From Trichoplax sp. H2 (lineage: Eukaryota > Placozoa > Uniplacotomia > Trichoplacea), in the NCBI GenBank assembly GCA_003344405.1, contig NOWV01000164.1, positions 62,001 through 126,000 of the forward strand: a stretch of 64,000 bases of DNA, read 5' to 3'. The translations under genes were made by a program, and so were the position numbers. A model generated the notes under the pieces. It did no database searches, was not told the DNA's origin, and saw nothing but the letters and a program-made list of their open reading frames with translations. Below, one piece after another: positions 14,009 to 25,510 of the stretch (position 1 is its first letter; each line of letters begins with the position of its first letter).

Positions 14009-17000
14009 AGCAGTTCAATGCAATAGAACCTTTAAAACATAATCGGTTTCTTAAGTTGATATAGTCAAACTTGACCTGTCAAACTTAGACTGCAACCATG
14101 ACTGGAATCCTTCTATGCTACATCAAACGATAAAAACCGTTTAAGATCATCTTAGATATACACATAGCTGTGCATGTATATATATACGGTATGTAATATC
14201 CTTTGATAGGGTAGCCATATCCAATTTTCCATGTTATGACAAGTTTGTAAAATTTGATGTAGATCCATTATGCACTGGCATTATTTTGTTAGTTTGATAT
14301 CAGTGTTAAGCATTAATTGAAAATATAATAGTAGATTAGTCAATCTTGTAATATAATTGTGGGTAATGCTCGCCATTTTACCCTTTGTTAGAAGGAAACT
14401 TAACGAATTTTCTGCTCTATTACAGTATGTGACTGTGTTGTAGGCAATAGTCGTACTTGTTTCATTGATGTTGTTGAATAAAATTGACTAGCGTATTATT
14501 GGACACTTTATTTAGTAATGTTTGCTAATTGATGTGAGTAAACCTTAATGAATCAAGTCAAGGTGTTTTCATCAGCATTCACGATGGCAAAATGGCCATT
14601 TGTTGAGGACTGCTATTCGTACTATGCCTGATAATTTGATGAGCATTTTGAAGTTTTACTCTTCAATTTTAACATTCTATGAAATATCATTATCATGGAT
14701 CAGTTTACACTTGCTCGAAGTTATAGATTTAATTTAAAAATGCGCTCAAATGATTTGGAATCATGCTATCCTAGTACAGTACATGAATTGAAGCTAGTAG
14801 TTCCAGTTATCGCTTTCAAATATCGCTATAGTTGCATCATATTCAATAAAATGCAATACTGAACTAACAACATGATTTATATGTGTCTGTATGCATTTCA
14901 ATGATACGATCAAATCGGATATTGACATCAGTCATGATTACTTCTTGTCAATACAATTGTCTGTTTGGATCAAGGTTCAAGTTTGAACCAGGCAGGCATG
15001 ATACAGACCTTTCGGCAAGTTAAGACTTCTTATGCGAGCTGCAATACTATAACGTTATGAAATCTTTTCCTTGATAGAAGGATGGGATTTTTATTGGCAT
15101 AAATAACTTGCTAAGTATTAAAGAATTGGCTCATGGCGATCTCTCCATTTCTATAACTATCATAGTACTTTCTTGATTCACTAGTTTCGATAACCCTATA
15201 GCCAACTTTGCATCTACACTATTTTGTAAGTATAAAGTTGTGAATGGTCATATAATTATTTACCTTAAAAGTATTCAATTAATATTCGTCAATAGCCATG
15301 AATTTCTCCATACGGATTGATTGTGTACTTATCTAAAGAAAATGAAAATCAACTCTCATGCCTACTGTACTCTATCTCTCTTCAATTCCATTTATTCGCA
15401 GCTTCAAATGAAATAGCCAATATGAAGAAGAATTCCTTGACGACATAGTAACTGCCCACTTCCACTTTAGTATGGATCAAAGTAGATTATCCTATTGGCA
15501 ATGACTGCACCATTTTCAATGCCTATGAGTTACATCGCCATAGCATTTAGAGTCAGAAGGGAAATCACAACTATAAAAATTTTTCCCTTTCCACCTTTCA
15601 CTCTTGGCCGAAAAGAAACTTGCAAGCTTAGGCGTAAAGTTTATTAGCAGATATCACATAAACTAGGGCTTAATCCCTTATGTTTATAACATTTGAGTAA
15701 GGAATATAATCGCTTCTTGTAGATAGAGTAAAAACTTTGCTTTATAAATCTATACAGTATATAGACAGCTTGATTCTAGGCTTACTTAAAATGTCATTTA
15801 TATTGTGAATAAGCCGTTACTATGGTATCAAAGTATAAAACACGAAATTTATTACTACAATCAAATGTACTCGTGGACATAGCTTTTTACTATCTAATAA
15901 CAGTTCAATTTTCTACTTTATAGAATATGAAACTATACTTCCGTATTCAAAAAGAACACTTTCAGTTTAAAATAGGAATAAATGTGTCTTTAGAGAAACA
16001 TGTTCACCTTTAAAACCTTAGGATTCAATCTAAACTTTAGATATTATAAAAATTGACGGTGTGTTACAGAGTATTTCTTTTAGATGAATACCCGAAATGT
16101 ATCAAAAAAGACCTAAGAAAGTATTGATGAGATTTCGTTTTAATAGCATTGGATTTATTGGGTGGAATGGTATCTATCATGTAGTACTAGTAAAGAAAAC
16201 AGTATGATTTGGGTTAACAGATATTCTACGACCTATATTCTTCATGGAGACGTGGAAAATTCGATTTTCTGGATTTGTAAATTAAAATTGAAAATGTCTA
16301 AGCTGTACAGTAGACAAAGAACGTTCATAGAATATGAGAATGTGAAAGTTTTCCGAAATAATTACATGGATATAAATAAATATTTTTTAATCTAATTAGT
16401 TCTAATCATCAAATTAGACTATTGTTTACATTTTGTTATTGCATTTGAAACAATCATTTTTGCTCATGTTATACAGTATAGTATAGAAGTAATTGTCCGT
16501 TAATAAAACTTGAAAACGATCCATATTAAGTCTTATTTATATTTTCCTAATGTGAATGACTAACCTATAGAAAAATGAAGCCAGGTAAACAAAGAATGAA
16601 TTCTACAGATTTATGTGTATTATTTTCAAGATTGTTAATTAATTGATAATACTTCTCTAATTGCGTAATTTGAAGGTTTAGTACCAGTAGCGCATGCGGC
16701 GAACTGTTAGAAACTTATTGTCTAAGCAGTGACAGATAGCTCTTGAATTGTTTTCAATTTTATCCAATCGCTATTTACTACTCAGTATTATGAACTACTA
16801 CATGTTTTATTATGACTCCTAAGGTAGAAAATCGTAGAGAAATCATATCTGCGATTACAGTTGTACTTGAATCTTGTTTCATACTAATCGTCGTGAAATT
16901 GATTACTCTCTAAAGATAATCTAATTCAATCATCTAGTTTACGTGGCTTAACAGCTTTTGACCGGTGTTCAGAGAAAATCAAAATTAAGCCTTCTCCGAT

Positions 17001-17040
17001 AATTAGATACGCTAATAAAGGTCGTTTGGAAGGCGGAATT
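14009..17040. other. Gene-poor stretch with residual duplication homology
   Basis: The first 650 bases or so repeat, with divergence, the flank after the SLCO pseudogene (for example the AGTAGATTAG..CAATCTTG block at 14333 against 7569). No ORF with recognisable domains was found. A 16-base inverted repeat GGTTCAA-GT-TTGAACC lies at 14974-14989. Confidence 0.5.
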
Positions 17041-17048
17041 TTGTATAG

Positions 17049-17104
17049 ATTTCAGTTGCTTCAGCATTTTAAGGAATTTTTGACTATGCTAAAGCAACTG
17101 AAAT
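17049..17104. repeat. Short hairpin (19-bp arms, 18-base loop)
   Basis: Arm ATTTCAGTTGCTTCAGCAT (17049-17067) pairs with ATGCTAAAGCAACTGAAAT (17086-17104) with one internal mismatch. The loop is 18 bases. Complementarity weakens beyond the arms. The size would suit a small-RNA precursor or the fold-back of a miniature element, but no flanking target duplication was identified. Confidence 0.7.
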
Positions 17105-18058
17105 TCAATTCTACATATTCAAAAATTAAGTTGATTTGGCTGCAATAATGGCCGTCAAAAAGCCATTATGGCACTTTCCTTGGCCATTAGCGTACGCTGT
17201 ACCCGGTACTAGTTTTAAACTGAACATTTTCTACTGGGTTTGAGTATGAAAGTTTAACTCTACTTTGGGTAGCCATACTCGTACAGTATTCTTCGAACTA
17301 TACTGGAGTAACAAGTTGCCAGCCTATAGGGACTATAGTACTAGAAAGAAAGATTCGAAATGGAAATCTGCAGATCTATCATTTTTCTGGTCGTTCTATA
17401 CTACAACTTTACTGCTGAGAGCGTATACACTATACTCTCACTATACAGTAGAATTAAACCAATCAAAGCAGCTTGTGTGGATGATAATGATGGACGGTGA
17501 CACTCACTGTGTATCGTTTCAGATCTACGTTTCAGCACGGTTTCAGTTGAAGTGGCCAGTCCGTTGAAACAGTAAAACTGATGCGGGTTTTCACTGTAAT
17601 GATAGGATTTGTATGAGTTTGTGGAATGGGACTGTAGAGGGAACGTTACCGTTGACAAGATTAGTATGAGATCTACCGTTACCACTGAAGAGATACACTA
17701 TGACAAATGAAAAACGTTACGACAAAACCATACAGTACAATTTGACCACTTTACAGTATGTCGCGACTGGGCACAATGGGCAGAGAGCAAGCATTTCTCG
17801 GACGGATGTACAACGGATATGCCAGGCAACCTTCAAAAGGAATTGATTGCATCCACGTGGACCTTCACTTCGTTCGCCTTCTGCTGGTAGTTAATTGAGC
17901 TAATCGAGCTCTGCGTTGCAAGTTGAACATGGATCCAGCATGGAGCAGATGAGGATTCTACTTAATCAAGTTAGAATGGTGATACACAATGGAAGGAAAG
18001 TCGCTTGATGTATTGAAGCAAGCTCAAGGTAAAATAGTTTTCAAGTTATGCACAGTAG

Positions 18059-18253
18059 ATGAGTAGAGGTTCGCCTTGTAAGGAAGTTCGGATGACCGAG
18101 CGAGAATCTTATGAGGTGATCGGAAAATTCTGCTTAACACGATTAAACCATGCTAGAATAGTAGAATGTCATGATGATAGAGGTAGATTTAGACTAGAGT
18201 CTCTGATCAATAAATATGACGAGTCTACCCTTGGCTGTCTGAAACATTCTTGA
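18059..18253 (+). CDS. Small ORF overlapping a duplicated segment, uncharacterised
   Basis: A 64-codon ORF starting with ATG. Composition is mixed and charged rather than AT-driven (RESYEVIGKFC, ECHDDRGRFRLESL). Its 3' end overlaps a segment repeated at 19488-19561, where the same frame stays open and translates to RFRLESLI..YDDSTLGCL with partly conservative changes. There is no recognised domain and no splice partner. It could be a remnant of a mobile element or a small gene. Confidence 0.25.
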   Translation: MSRGSPCKEVRMTERESYEVIGKFCLTRLNHARIVECHDDRGRFRLESLINKYDESTLGCLKHS

Positions 18254-18254
18254 C
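18181..18254 (+). repeat. Dispersed direct repeat R1, copy a
   Basis: About 74 bases, closely matched by 19488-19561 (starts AGGTAGATTTAGACTAGAGT). Differences cluster in two short spots. It pairs with repeat R2, downstream in the same order, which points to an old 1.3-1.4 kb tandem duplication. Confidence 0.85.
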
Positions 18255-18616
18255 CTAATAGCTCCAAAGTCGGGTTTCGAGAGATTAGGTTGATTTGTCT
18301 AGGTAGTAGTGGCTGATCGACAATTTCAGTTTGATGCCATGTATTACGTTGAGTAAGAATGTTTGCAATAAGGGCGTTGCAATTTTATTTCTTTAATGTA
18401 GTGGCAGTGAAGATGGTCCTGGATGGGCGATACTGAAAGGAAGCGTCGGATAAATGGGAGCGAGAATTGGGTATTTTCCGGGATCAATTCTATTTCATGG
18501 ACCAACCAATGGAATTGACCCATTTTCCGATGGCGTGCTTGCCATGTTGTATGCGGTAAGTTACAACGGCAAAGAACATCGAGATGCAGCTCAAATTTGA
18601 CACTAGCTTAGTGTAG

Positions 18617-18747
18617 GATCATTGATGACACAAGATGACGATCTGAAATCATGTTACTTACTTTAGCACGATCGAAATTCTTTCGCTTGGCTAAAACGTA
18701 ACTATGATTTGTTTTGATGGACATTCGAGGCATTTGTCTGAGATCAT
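18617..18747 (+). repeat. Dispersed direct repeat R2, copy a
   Basis: About 131 bases, closely matched by 20016-20148 (for example CAAGATGACG, CACGATCGAAATTCTTTCGC, CATTCGAGGCATTTGTCTGA). Single-base indels separate the copies. Confidence 0.9.
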
Positions 18748-19487
18748 CTTGCTACATTGATATAGATTATAAGTAACACTGGATAATTATCATATATATA
18801 TGAAATTAGTATACACAACATTTGATATAATATATAGTTGGAAATGCACTGTACAATTTTCACGTCATTGCCGTGGTTTGCATCACCGACTGCAGTTCTT
18901 CTTTTGCTAGTCCTAGCTCTTACAGTAGAATTAACGATTATGATGTATTTTCCCTTTTAGCTTTCTTTGACGGCGTTGGAACTGAGAAAATGGAAATAAG
19001 ATGTGATCCGCCGTTACCATGCAGAGGTCTATACTCCTCATCCACCATTTGACTAGCATAATATGGCGTAAGTCTGAGATATTCTGTACACAGTGATTAC
19101 GTGTATGAAAACGCCCTTTTCAGCCATAATTTAGCCACCATTCGTGTGTAATAGTGCTGCTGCAAACATTATGAATAACATTACAGGAAGTAGGTGTATC
19201 GGTTGGAATACTTTAGCCTTGACTGCGTTAATATACACTTTTATATCGTACCAGTTATGACTATATATTGTATCATGCAGTAATTATTTAGCTATCTGTA
19301 ATACAAGGCGGTTAATACTTTTTAATGGCATGATGCCGCAGGGACTACCGTACTTAGTATTTTAACCAGGCAGTAGTGGGTATAGGACCTAGTCAGGGCG
19401 TCTGCTAAAGAAAACCTTAAAAACAAAATACGTTCTCCAAAACTATATTCCATAATAGCAACGATACAAAGAATGCGATGATGATTA

Positions 19488-19561
19488 AGGTAGATTTAGA
19501 CTAGAGTCTCTGATCTTCTACTATGACGATTCTACCCTTGGCTGTCTGAATGCATTCTTAA
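19488..19561 (+). repeat. Dispersed direct repeat R1, copy b
   Basis: Second copy of R1, 1307 bases after copy a. The reading frame equivalent to the ORF at 18059 remains open here and runs on for more than 50 codons without a start codon. Confidence 0.85.
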
Positions 19562-20015
19562 CGACACGGCCAGTCTGCAGTATGCACTACAGGACTGACA
19601 GTCTGTATTTGCTGCTACAGATCGCGATGTGGCTGTTCAACTTGCTATGTAGTTATGCAATTTATCCCTACAAATGTAGAATTAAAGATGAGTAACTGTA
19701 ATGGTCTCGTCATATTAGCCACCTGCTGGACTGTACTACTACAATTAGCTGAGATCAGGACAGTAACCTCCAATCTTCAAAATTGTTAGTTAATTCATAA
19801 TTTCCTTGAATGTTACATTTTGTAGGAATCTTTGTTGCATTCCTTAAAACATGAATGGAAGGCTACAAAATGATATTCCAGAACATTGTTGAATTTTGTG
19901 GAATAACGATTGCGACGGTAATGGATAGAACAGTCTTAAAACGTGTTCTCATTAAGTGAACGGTTAATTTCGATCAGATAAAACTGTGATAATTTCGTCT
20001 TTTAGCTTTGTTTGT

Positions 20016-20148
20016 GATCGTTGATGACACAAGATGACGAGTCTGAAATCATGTTACTTACTTTAGCACGATCGAAATTCTTTCGCTTGAGCTAAATCGT
20101 AGCCATGATCTGGTTTGATGTACATTCGAGGCATTTGTCTGAGATCAT
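20016..20148 (+). repeat. Dispersed direct repeat R2, copy b
   Basis: Second copy of R2, 1399 bases after copy a. The order R1-R2-R1-R2 shows duplication of a longer segment whose remaining parts have diverged or been replaced. Confidence 0.9.
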
Positions 20149-20243
20149 ATGTTGACGTTAATTAATTAAGGATTGATCAGAAGTTTTGTACAGTCTGTAA
20201 AGAGACGACTAAAGATTCTCAATTAATTACCGTAATTGTTGTT

Positions 20244-20450
20244 ATGATGATGTTTACAGTTTACAACTTTTGTCGCTTTGTATTAGGTTTATGGATATTA
20301 ACTGAAACCATATCTTCCGTAGCAACAATGGTGATTTTCTGTCCACCACGTCAGGGTCTGTTCTTCCGATTGGCCACTGAATTGTTTTGCAAACATATAA
20401 TGAACGAAACAGTCTGTAATATAACAATGCGATTATACCCTTGTAAATAA
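20244..20450 (+). CDS. Putative small secreted four-cysteine peptide
   Basis: A 68-codon ORF with three ATG codons at its start. The first 25 residues or so form a hydrophobic signal-peptide-like segment (core FVLGLWIL), followed by about 43 residues with four cysteines spaced C-X15-C-X8-C-X8-C. Two N-glycosylation sequons (NET, NIT) are present. AATAAA overlaps the stop codon (20446-20451), so a real transcript would need a later signal. Spacing does not fit insulin, relaxin or Kazal folds that I know. It lies just after repeat R2b. It could be a secreted peptide gene, one exon of a larger gene, or chance. Confidence 0.35.
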   Translation: MMMFTVYNFCRFVLGLWILTETISSVATMVIFCPPRQGLFFRLATELFCKHIMNETVCNITMRLYPCK

Positions 20451-22875
20451 ATTTATAGTAGGCAGAAAAACTTGGCTTCTGCTCTAAATTGTAGAAGTCT
20501 AGATCATCAGCTGTTGTGCTTTAGTTAAGGACTGATTGCTGGCTATCGTAGCTATTAACGTATAAATATATTGGGTCTATTTTGACTTTGTTATTCTAAT
20601 TTAATTTTAATTGCCTTACTGCTGTTTCAATGCATCTTGCTAAACCACGAAGAAATATAATATCAACCATGTTGTATCGGTACGATAACTTCTGTTAAAA
20701 TTCTTAGCAAAGATTTTTTATCGATGATTGGAGTTAATTTTTATCTCGTGAAAATACCATATGCAAATACTATTTCTTGCCGACGTGTTTTATCTAACTC
20801 ATTACTTAATAAATTCAGTAATGAAAGTCTCCCGAAATGATTTACTTATTGATATGACGGTTAAGATATTTTCTTAAAATTTACGAATATTTATAGACAT
20901 CCACTGCTTAATAGCAATTTTCTTAGTAATAATGGAGACTTTTAGACCTCACTATTTAGTTCTCCAATGAATGAATTACTCCTCAATCTAACATTTTCAA
21001 CGCTTCTGTACATTATCGCTCACAGTTTGGATGCTATGCTTTCGTTGTCACCATATTTTTATTTTAATACATGACATATCATGCCAATACGTAATTTAAT
21101 TCTCTATTTTAACTCGCATTGATCGTAGAGCTAGTGGAAGTGCTGCTTTATTACTCTAGATAATACAATACGCGTATTTCGTTTCCCTAGATGCAAACAA
21201 CTGTAACATTACTGTATAATTCCAGGGTAAATCTTGATGCCAAAAGATACGGTTAAGATTGTCTTGTGATACTAGTACTGAACCTCCTCGATCCAATTAT
21301 TTTTTACAGATTCATTTCCAAAATTTATATCAGCCCAGCTGAATGATCAAATTGATTAACTTTTGATACCGAGCATATTTTAAAATTGCGAAGTATTTGC
21401 CACAATAATTTCCTGAATTATTGCATCTAACTTTATTACACACTGAAATATTAGAAATTACTTAATTCAAGTACGGTATTCATACTCATTTATAGATTTC
21501 ACTAATATTACAATTATCGACTTTCATCGAGCGTGATTGCAGAGTACAGTATGTAGACATTCCGTATTTAAAGCAGGATCAAAAAATTTATTGACTAATG
21601 CATTAAAATAAGACATGTTGAATAAATGTGAGAACTGCCGTTGATAGGTAGTAATGGAAATTATATGACAATGTGAAGCAGTAATGAAGTGACGATAGAT
21701 TATATTAATGCCTGCTTAATGATTAACTATGATTGGTTAATAGTTTGTTATATTGGAATATTGTTACGTAACCTTTATACTTTAGGCTTACATGAGTTAG
21801 TATGAGAGACTCAAAGATTTATATTGGAAAACCGCGCAGAGCCAATTTTGTATGAAATTTGTAAAGATAGATGCTAGTTAGAGATATCTTAAGGCAGTCG
21901 CCTGCCACATATTTTACTGCTTCTGTTGCATTTAGATCTACTCGCGAACCTTTTAATTAATACATGCAATAAGTAAAACTATTACCCGAATCTATTAATT
22001 AAAGTTAATTTTGGAATAACAACAGTAGGTCTAATAGTAGGGATTATTACAGTGATCAATCTACGAAATCGAATCTATGTATCTGATTTAAAAATTACTT
22101 CAGCGATATTCATAGTGATAAAATAGAGACAGCTGCTATTCCAGTTCATTGTGAACCAATACAGACAGCGATAGATATCACTTGCTGTTGCTAAGAGCTC
22201 TAGATATAGAGCAGCTGAATATTACGACATAGCACGACGATAGCAGTTGTTGGTGAGTTCTTGTAGTCATAGATTAGGGAATAAATTTTAAATGTTAAAA
22301 AGTAACATTTTTTATAAATTTATTTTTAATAAAGAGATAAAACTGTAGATTTATAATTCATGTTGTAATCTTCTTTTAAATACAAATATCTTTTAATAGG
22401 ATAATACAAAAAAGTATTGATGGTGCACCTTATTAAATCTAGGGGGTATTAATTTCCCTAGTACGATAGATAATACACCAGGTTTAGTTAATCGATCTAC
22501 AGTTCATGAAATATACTGTAAGTTATTGAATGAAGAGAGACTTAGCTAGGTTTGATTTCTCAGTAGTTCAAAATTCCAATAAATAAAGAAAGTATAAGTT
22601 GTTGTTTGAAGAAATGAAAAATAAACAGTGATTAACAAAATACTTATAAAAATTACCTACAACTAAGGCATTTATCTTCAGTTCCTACATGCTAGCTAAT
22701 TTGCCAACTAAGTACCAAAACTTTAATTACTCATTTTTAAATGAAATTATCATTAGATTAATTGGTAAATTTACACGGATGTGTACCTTCTCTAATTGGA
22801 TTAGCCATAATTTATTTTTATTTTATTTTACAATTGCATGGAACAGCTCTTTGATGAGTTTAAAATTTAACTTAC
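20451..22875. other. Gene-poor stretch, nothing recognised
   Basis: AT-rich DNA with no convincing ORF, RNA gene or repeat family seen by eye. Confidence 0.5.
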
Positions 22876-23059
22876 CAAAATTAATTTTCCAATTTAATGC
22901 TACATCTAGCCTGATTTGATTAAGCAACGATATTTGCTTTGCGGCATCTTTGGCGTTTAGCTTCAATTCTGATCTTAGCGATTGTAATTCGTCTAATCCG
23001 CTTCCCATTATGGCGTTGCAAAATATATAATAGTCGACGTCGTCAGTCCTATTGAGCAT
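22876..23059 (-). CDS. Putative first exon of an unrecognised minus-strand gene
   Basis: On the minus strand an ATG (23057-23059) opens 61 codons rich in acidic, basic and leucine residues (MLNRTDDVDYYIFC at the start, then LDELQSLRSELKLN and LLNQIRLD). They end at a good GTAAGT donor after 22876, in phase 1. The helical, heptad-like pattern suggests a coiled coil. Without the donor the frame continues 17 more codons to a stop. I could not find the next exon with confidence. An oppositely directed small ORF starts 109 bases away at 23168. Confidence 0.4.
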
Positions 23060-23167
23060 TTCCCATAATGCAATATTTCATTCACTTTTTAGTTGCAAGG
23101 CATCAATTTCTTTAATTTTTTGCGCTTAAAATTCCTTTCGAGTATAATTGTTGTTTTATTTTGTCAT

Positions 23168-23308
23168 ATGGATTACAGATTAAAAATTCTTGACGATAAA
23201 ACTTTAATTTATTTTGCTGCACTTCACAAAATGGTAGAGGGCTTGATAAAATTTGCACCAGAAATAGAAAATAATCGATTAGTGAGAGAATTTTTGAAAT
23301 ACAACTAG
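23168..23308 (+). CDS. Small uncharacterised ORF
   Basis: A 46-codon ORF from ATG (MDYRLKILDD..., then LIKFAPEIENNRLVREF). Composition is protein-like, with no domain recognised. It is divergent from the exon at 22876-23059. Further short open stretches in all frames follow to about 24000. It might be one exon of a plus-strand gene or a remnant. Confidence 0.25.
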   Translation: MDYRLKILDDKTLIYFAALHKMVEGLIKFAPEIENNRLVREFLKYN

Positions 23309-24052
23309 CGTACATGTTACAGATGAATCTTGTTTAGAACTAAATTATAGTTTTAAGATGTAATTGATACTGGTTATAAATTTAAATCTAGAAATATCCA
23401 AACGTTGTTAGCTGACGGTTACAGGGTTAAACTGGAGGTAGATTGCATTTTAAATAGAGCTGAGCTTCTACATTTACGTAATCGTTGAAATAGCAACGAA
23501 CGTTAGATCAACTTGGCGACTACAGATTAATTTAATTTTCTTTGCAGTACGGTAGCAAGTGCGGAGAGTTGGTGTCGGAATATTGCTCATTTTGTTGCAG
23601 TAAATATATCATGATCATTTGTTATCATAAAGTCTGGTAATTATATCAGCAACTTTACAAATACTTATAAAGAAATTGTATCAGTACTGGCATTAAAAAT
23701 TATCTTGAAGATGCCATAGAATCGAGAGGTAATTACTCAAGAATAGAGCAACGATGTAGACATTTTATAGCCACGAATTAACCTTTAGAAAGTTAGTACA
23801 AACTGTAATTGCTTTTAGATGAAAAAATAGCACTACGTAGATGTAAAAGATATATTTTTGTAATTAAAAACATCTTTGATTTTGCTGATATGCAGCTATT
23901 GCCTTTAGAAAATTTTCGAAAACAATGCGATTTATACAGATTTACAGGATGTGTCTTTACGATCAAACTTAATTCAACGGATTTGTTTCTTTAATACAGT
24001 CAATAAGTCATTTTGCGAATACAAATATGTTCACTTCAGAAAATGAACTCAC
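23309..24052. other. Unassigned stretch with short ORFs
   Basis: Holds a 61-codon plus-strand ORF (23809-23994) with mixed charged composition but a non-ATG start and no recognised domain. A splice acceptor-like TTTTAG lies just before it. Not enough for a gene call. Confidence 0.4.
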
Positions 24053-24739
24053 CATCTTCATATATTAACCATTTACGTGGCCTATCGTAGCCATCTTCTT
24101 CAGAGCTGGAATGATTTCTTTTTCTTTTATTGTCAAAAGTTGAAGATGGCGACGCAATAAGCGCATGGGAGCCAAGTTTCGAACTATTCCTGCAGCTAGA
24201 ATCATCTACAGTAGATCGATATCCGCCTTCATCTCCTAAAGAAAAATAATATGAAATGATCACGATATTTAGATTTTAATGGTAGATATGGGTTGATACG
24301 ATTTGAATGCACTTAAACGAAAAAAATACTCATGTATGTGATATAAACTTAGTATTCGCAATTCAGGTATAGTGTACTAAAGTTGAAATGAAGAAGTTTC
24401 TAATACTATAAATACGCGTACCTAATTTGGAAATAGATAAATTTAAAGACCCAGGACAAATTTGATTGCCTTCTAATGCACTCAGTTCAGGACTATTGTC
24501 ATTCAATTCCTTGGATTTCGCTATTACCATTGGTGTTACATCTTTCATAATCACAGGCAAGTAAAAAGCTACTATTATTTTTAGTATAGTTATGGTAAAC
24601 TGATAATAAATCTAATATAATATCAAAGCATGCTTATTTTTCCTTAAAAGCAAATTGGGCAGCAAACTATGTATATGTTATATATATACACGGAAATTAC
24701 CGTCAAAATTATTTTCGAAAGAATCATGTCCTTTTCCTG
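24053..24739 (-). CDS. Unrecognised spliced gene, three internal exons, partial
   Basis: Three minus-strand exons fit together in phase: 24701-24739, 24422-24568 and 24053-24235, all phase 1 on both sides, with GT donors (GTAATT, GTACGC, GTGAGT). The acceptors are ACAG, GTAG (weak pyrimidine tract) and CTTTAG. The product includes a serine-rich region with a basic nuclear-localisation-like cluster, NKRKRN, followed by SSSEEDGYDRPRKW. This suggests a nuclear or regulatory protein, but no family is recognised. The start and the downstream exons were not found. Confidence 0.45.
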
Positions 24740-25510
24740 CTGTTTGAAAATTATACAAAGAAGTAATCAACTTAATCACAAACTACATGATTAGTACGAC
24801 AAAATTGGTTTACAATTTCAAAAACACTATGATGTTAATAGCTGGAGAATAGCCCTGCGTAGCTAAATATCGGAGTGTACATTGTAAATTGTCGATCAAC
24901 TATTTAGTTATATTTAGCAAAGCGTTATTACTGACTGACTGTAAACCGTACCGGTAATGCTTGGAGATACTGTACTTCGCTAGATTATCGATGTTCAAAA
25001 GTAGCAGAGTACTGATCTACAGTACTCTATATATCTATTAATGATAGAGATAAATATAGACGACTAGTTCACATATTGACTAATTAATAAATAGTCACGG
25101 CAGTCTGTTGTACCGTAGGTAGAGAATAATAATAATTGCAGAATTACAGTAGATGTTACCGAGACTGTAATTTCGCAGAAGTTTATATAGCTGATTATAG
25201 TAATTTAGTCTTAAAATTCTGGCTAGAATGGAATATCACTGTGCAGGTTGTTGCTATAAAAAGTTTATGAGTTTACAATTTTAGATGATTTGGTAGTGCT
25301 TTCTAAGATTTTCTAGATATTATATTTTATTTATTACTGCAAACTCAAAAATATGTCTGTGTACTGCCTCACTACTGAGTATCCTCAATCAATAGTTTTA
25401 AAACTCTTATTCGCACAGCATAGTGTACGAATTTGGCTAGTTTATGTTATACACGCGTAAAAAGTTTGTTTGATAATTATCATGCAACTAACTCTTAACT
25501 CACTAAAAAG
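24740..25510. other. Intergenic, nothing recognised
   Basis: Downstream flank of the Roc-COR gene. AT-rich, with several TACAGTA/TACTGTA heptamers near 24970-25150. No ORF of note. Confidence 0.5.

Noticed and set aside
17265-17685. Overlapping plus (100-codon) and minus (94-codon) ORFs
   Set aside because: Opposite-strand overlap with Ser/Thr/Tyr-rich composition produced by TACAGTA-type repeats. Neither looks like a protein.
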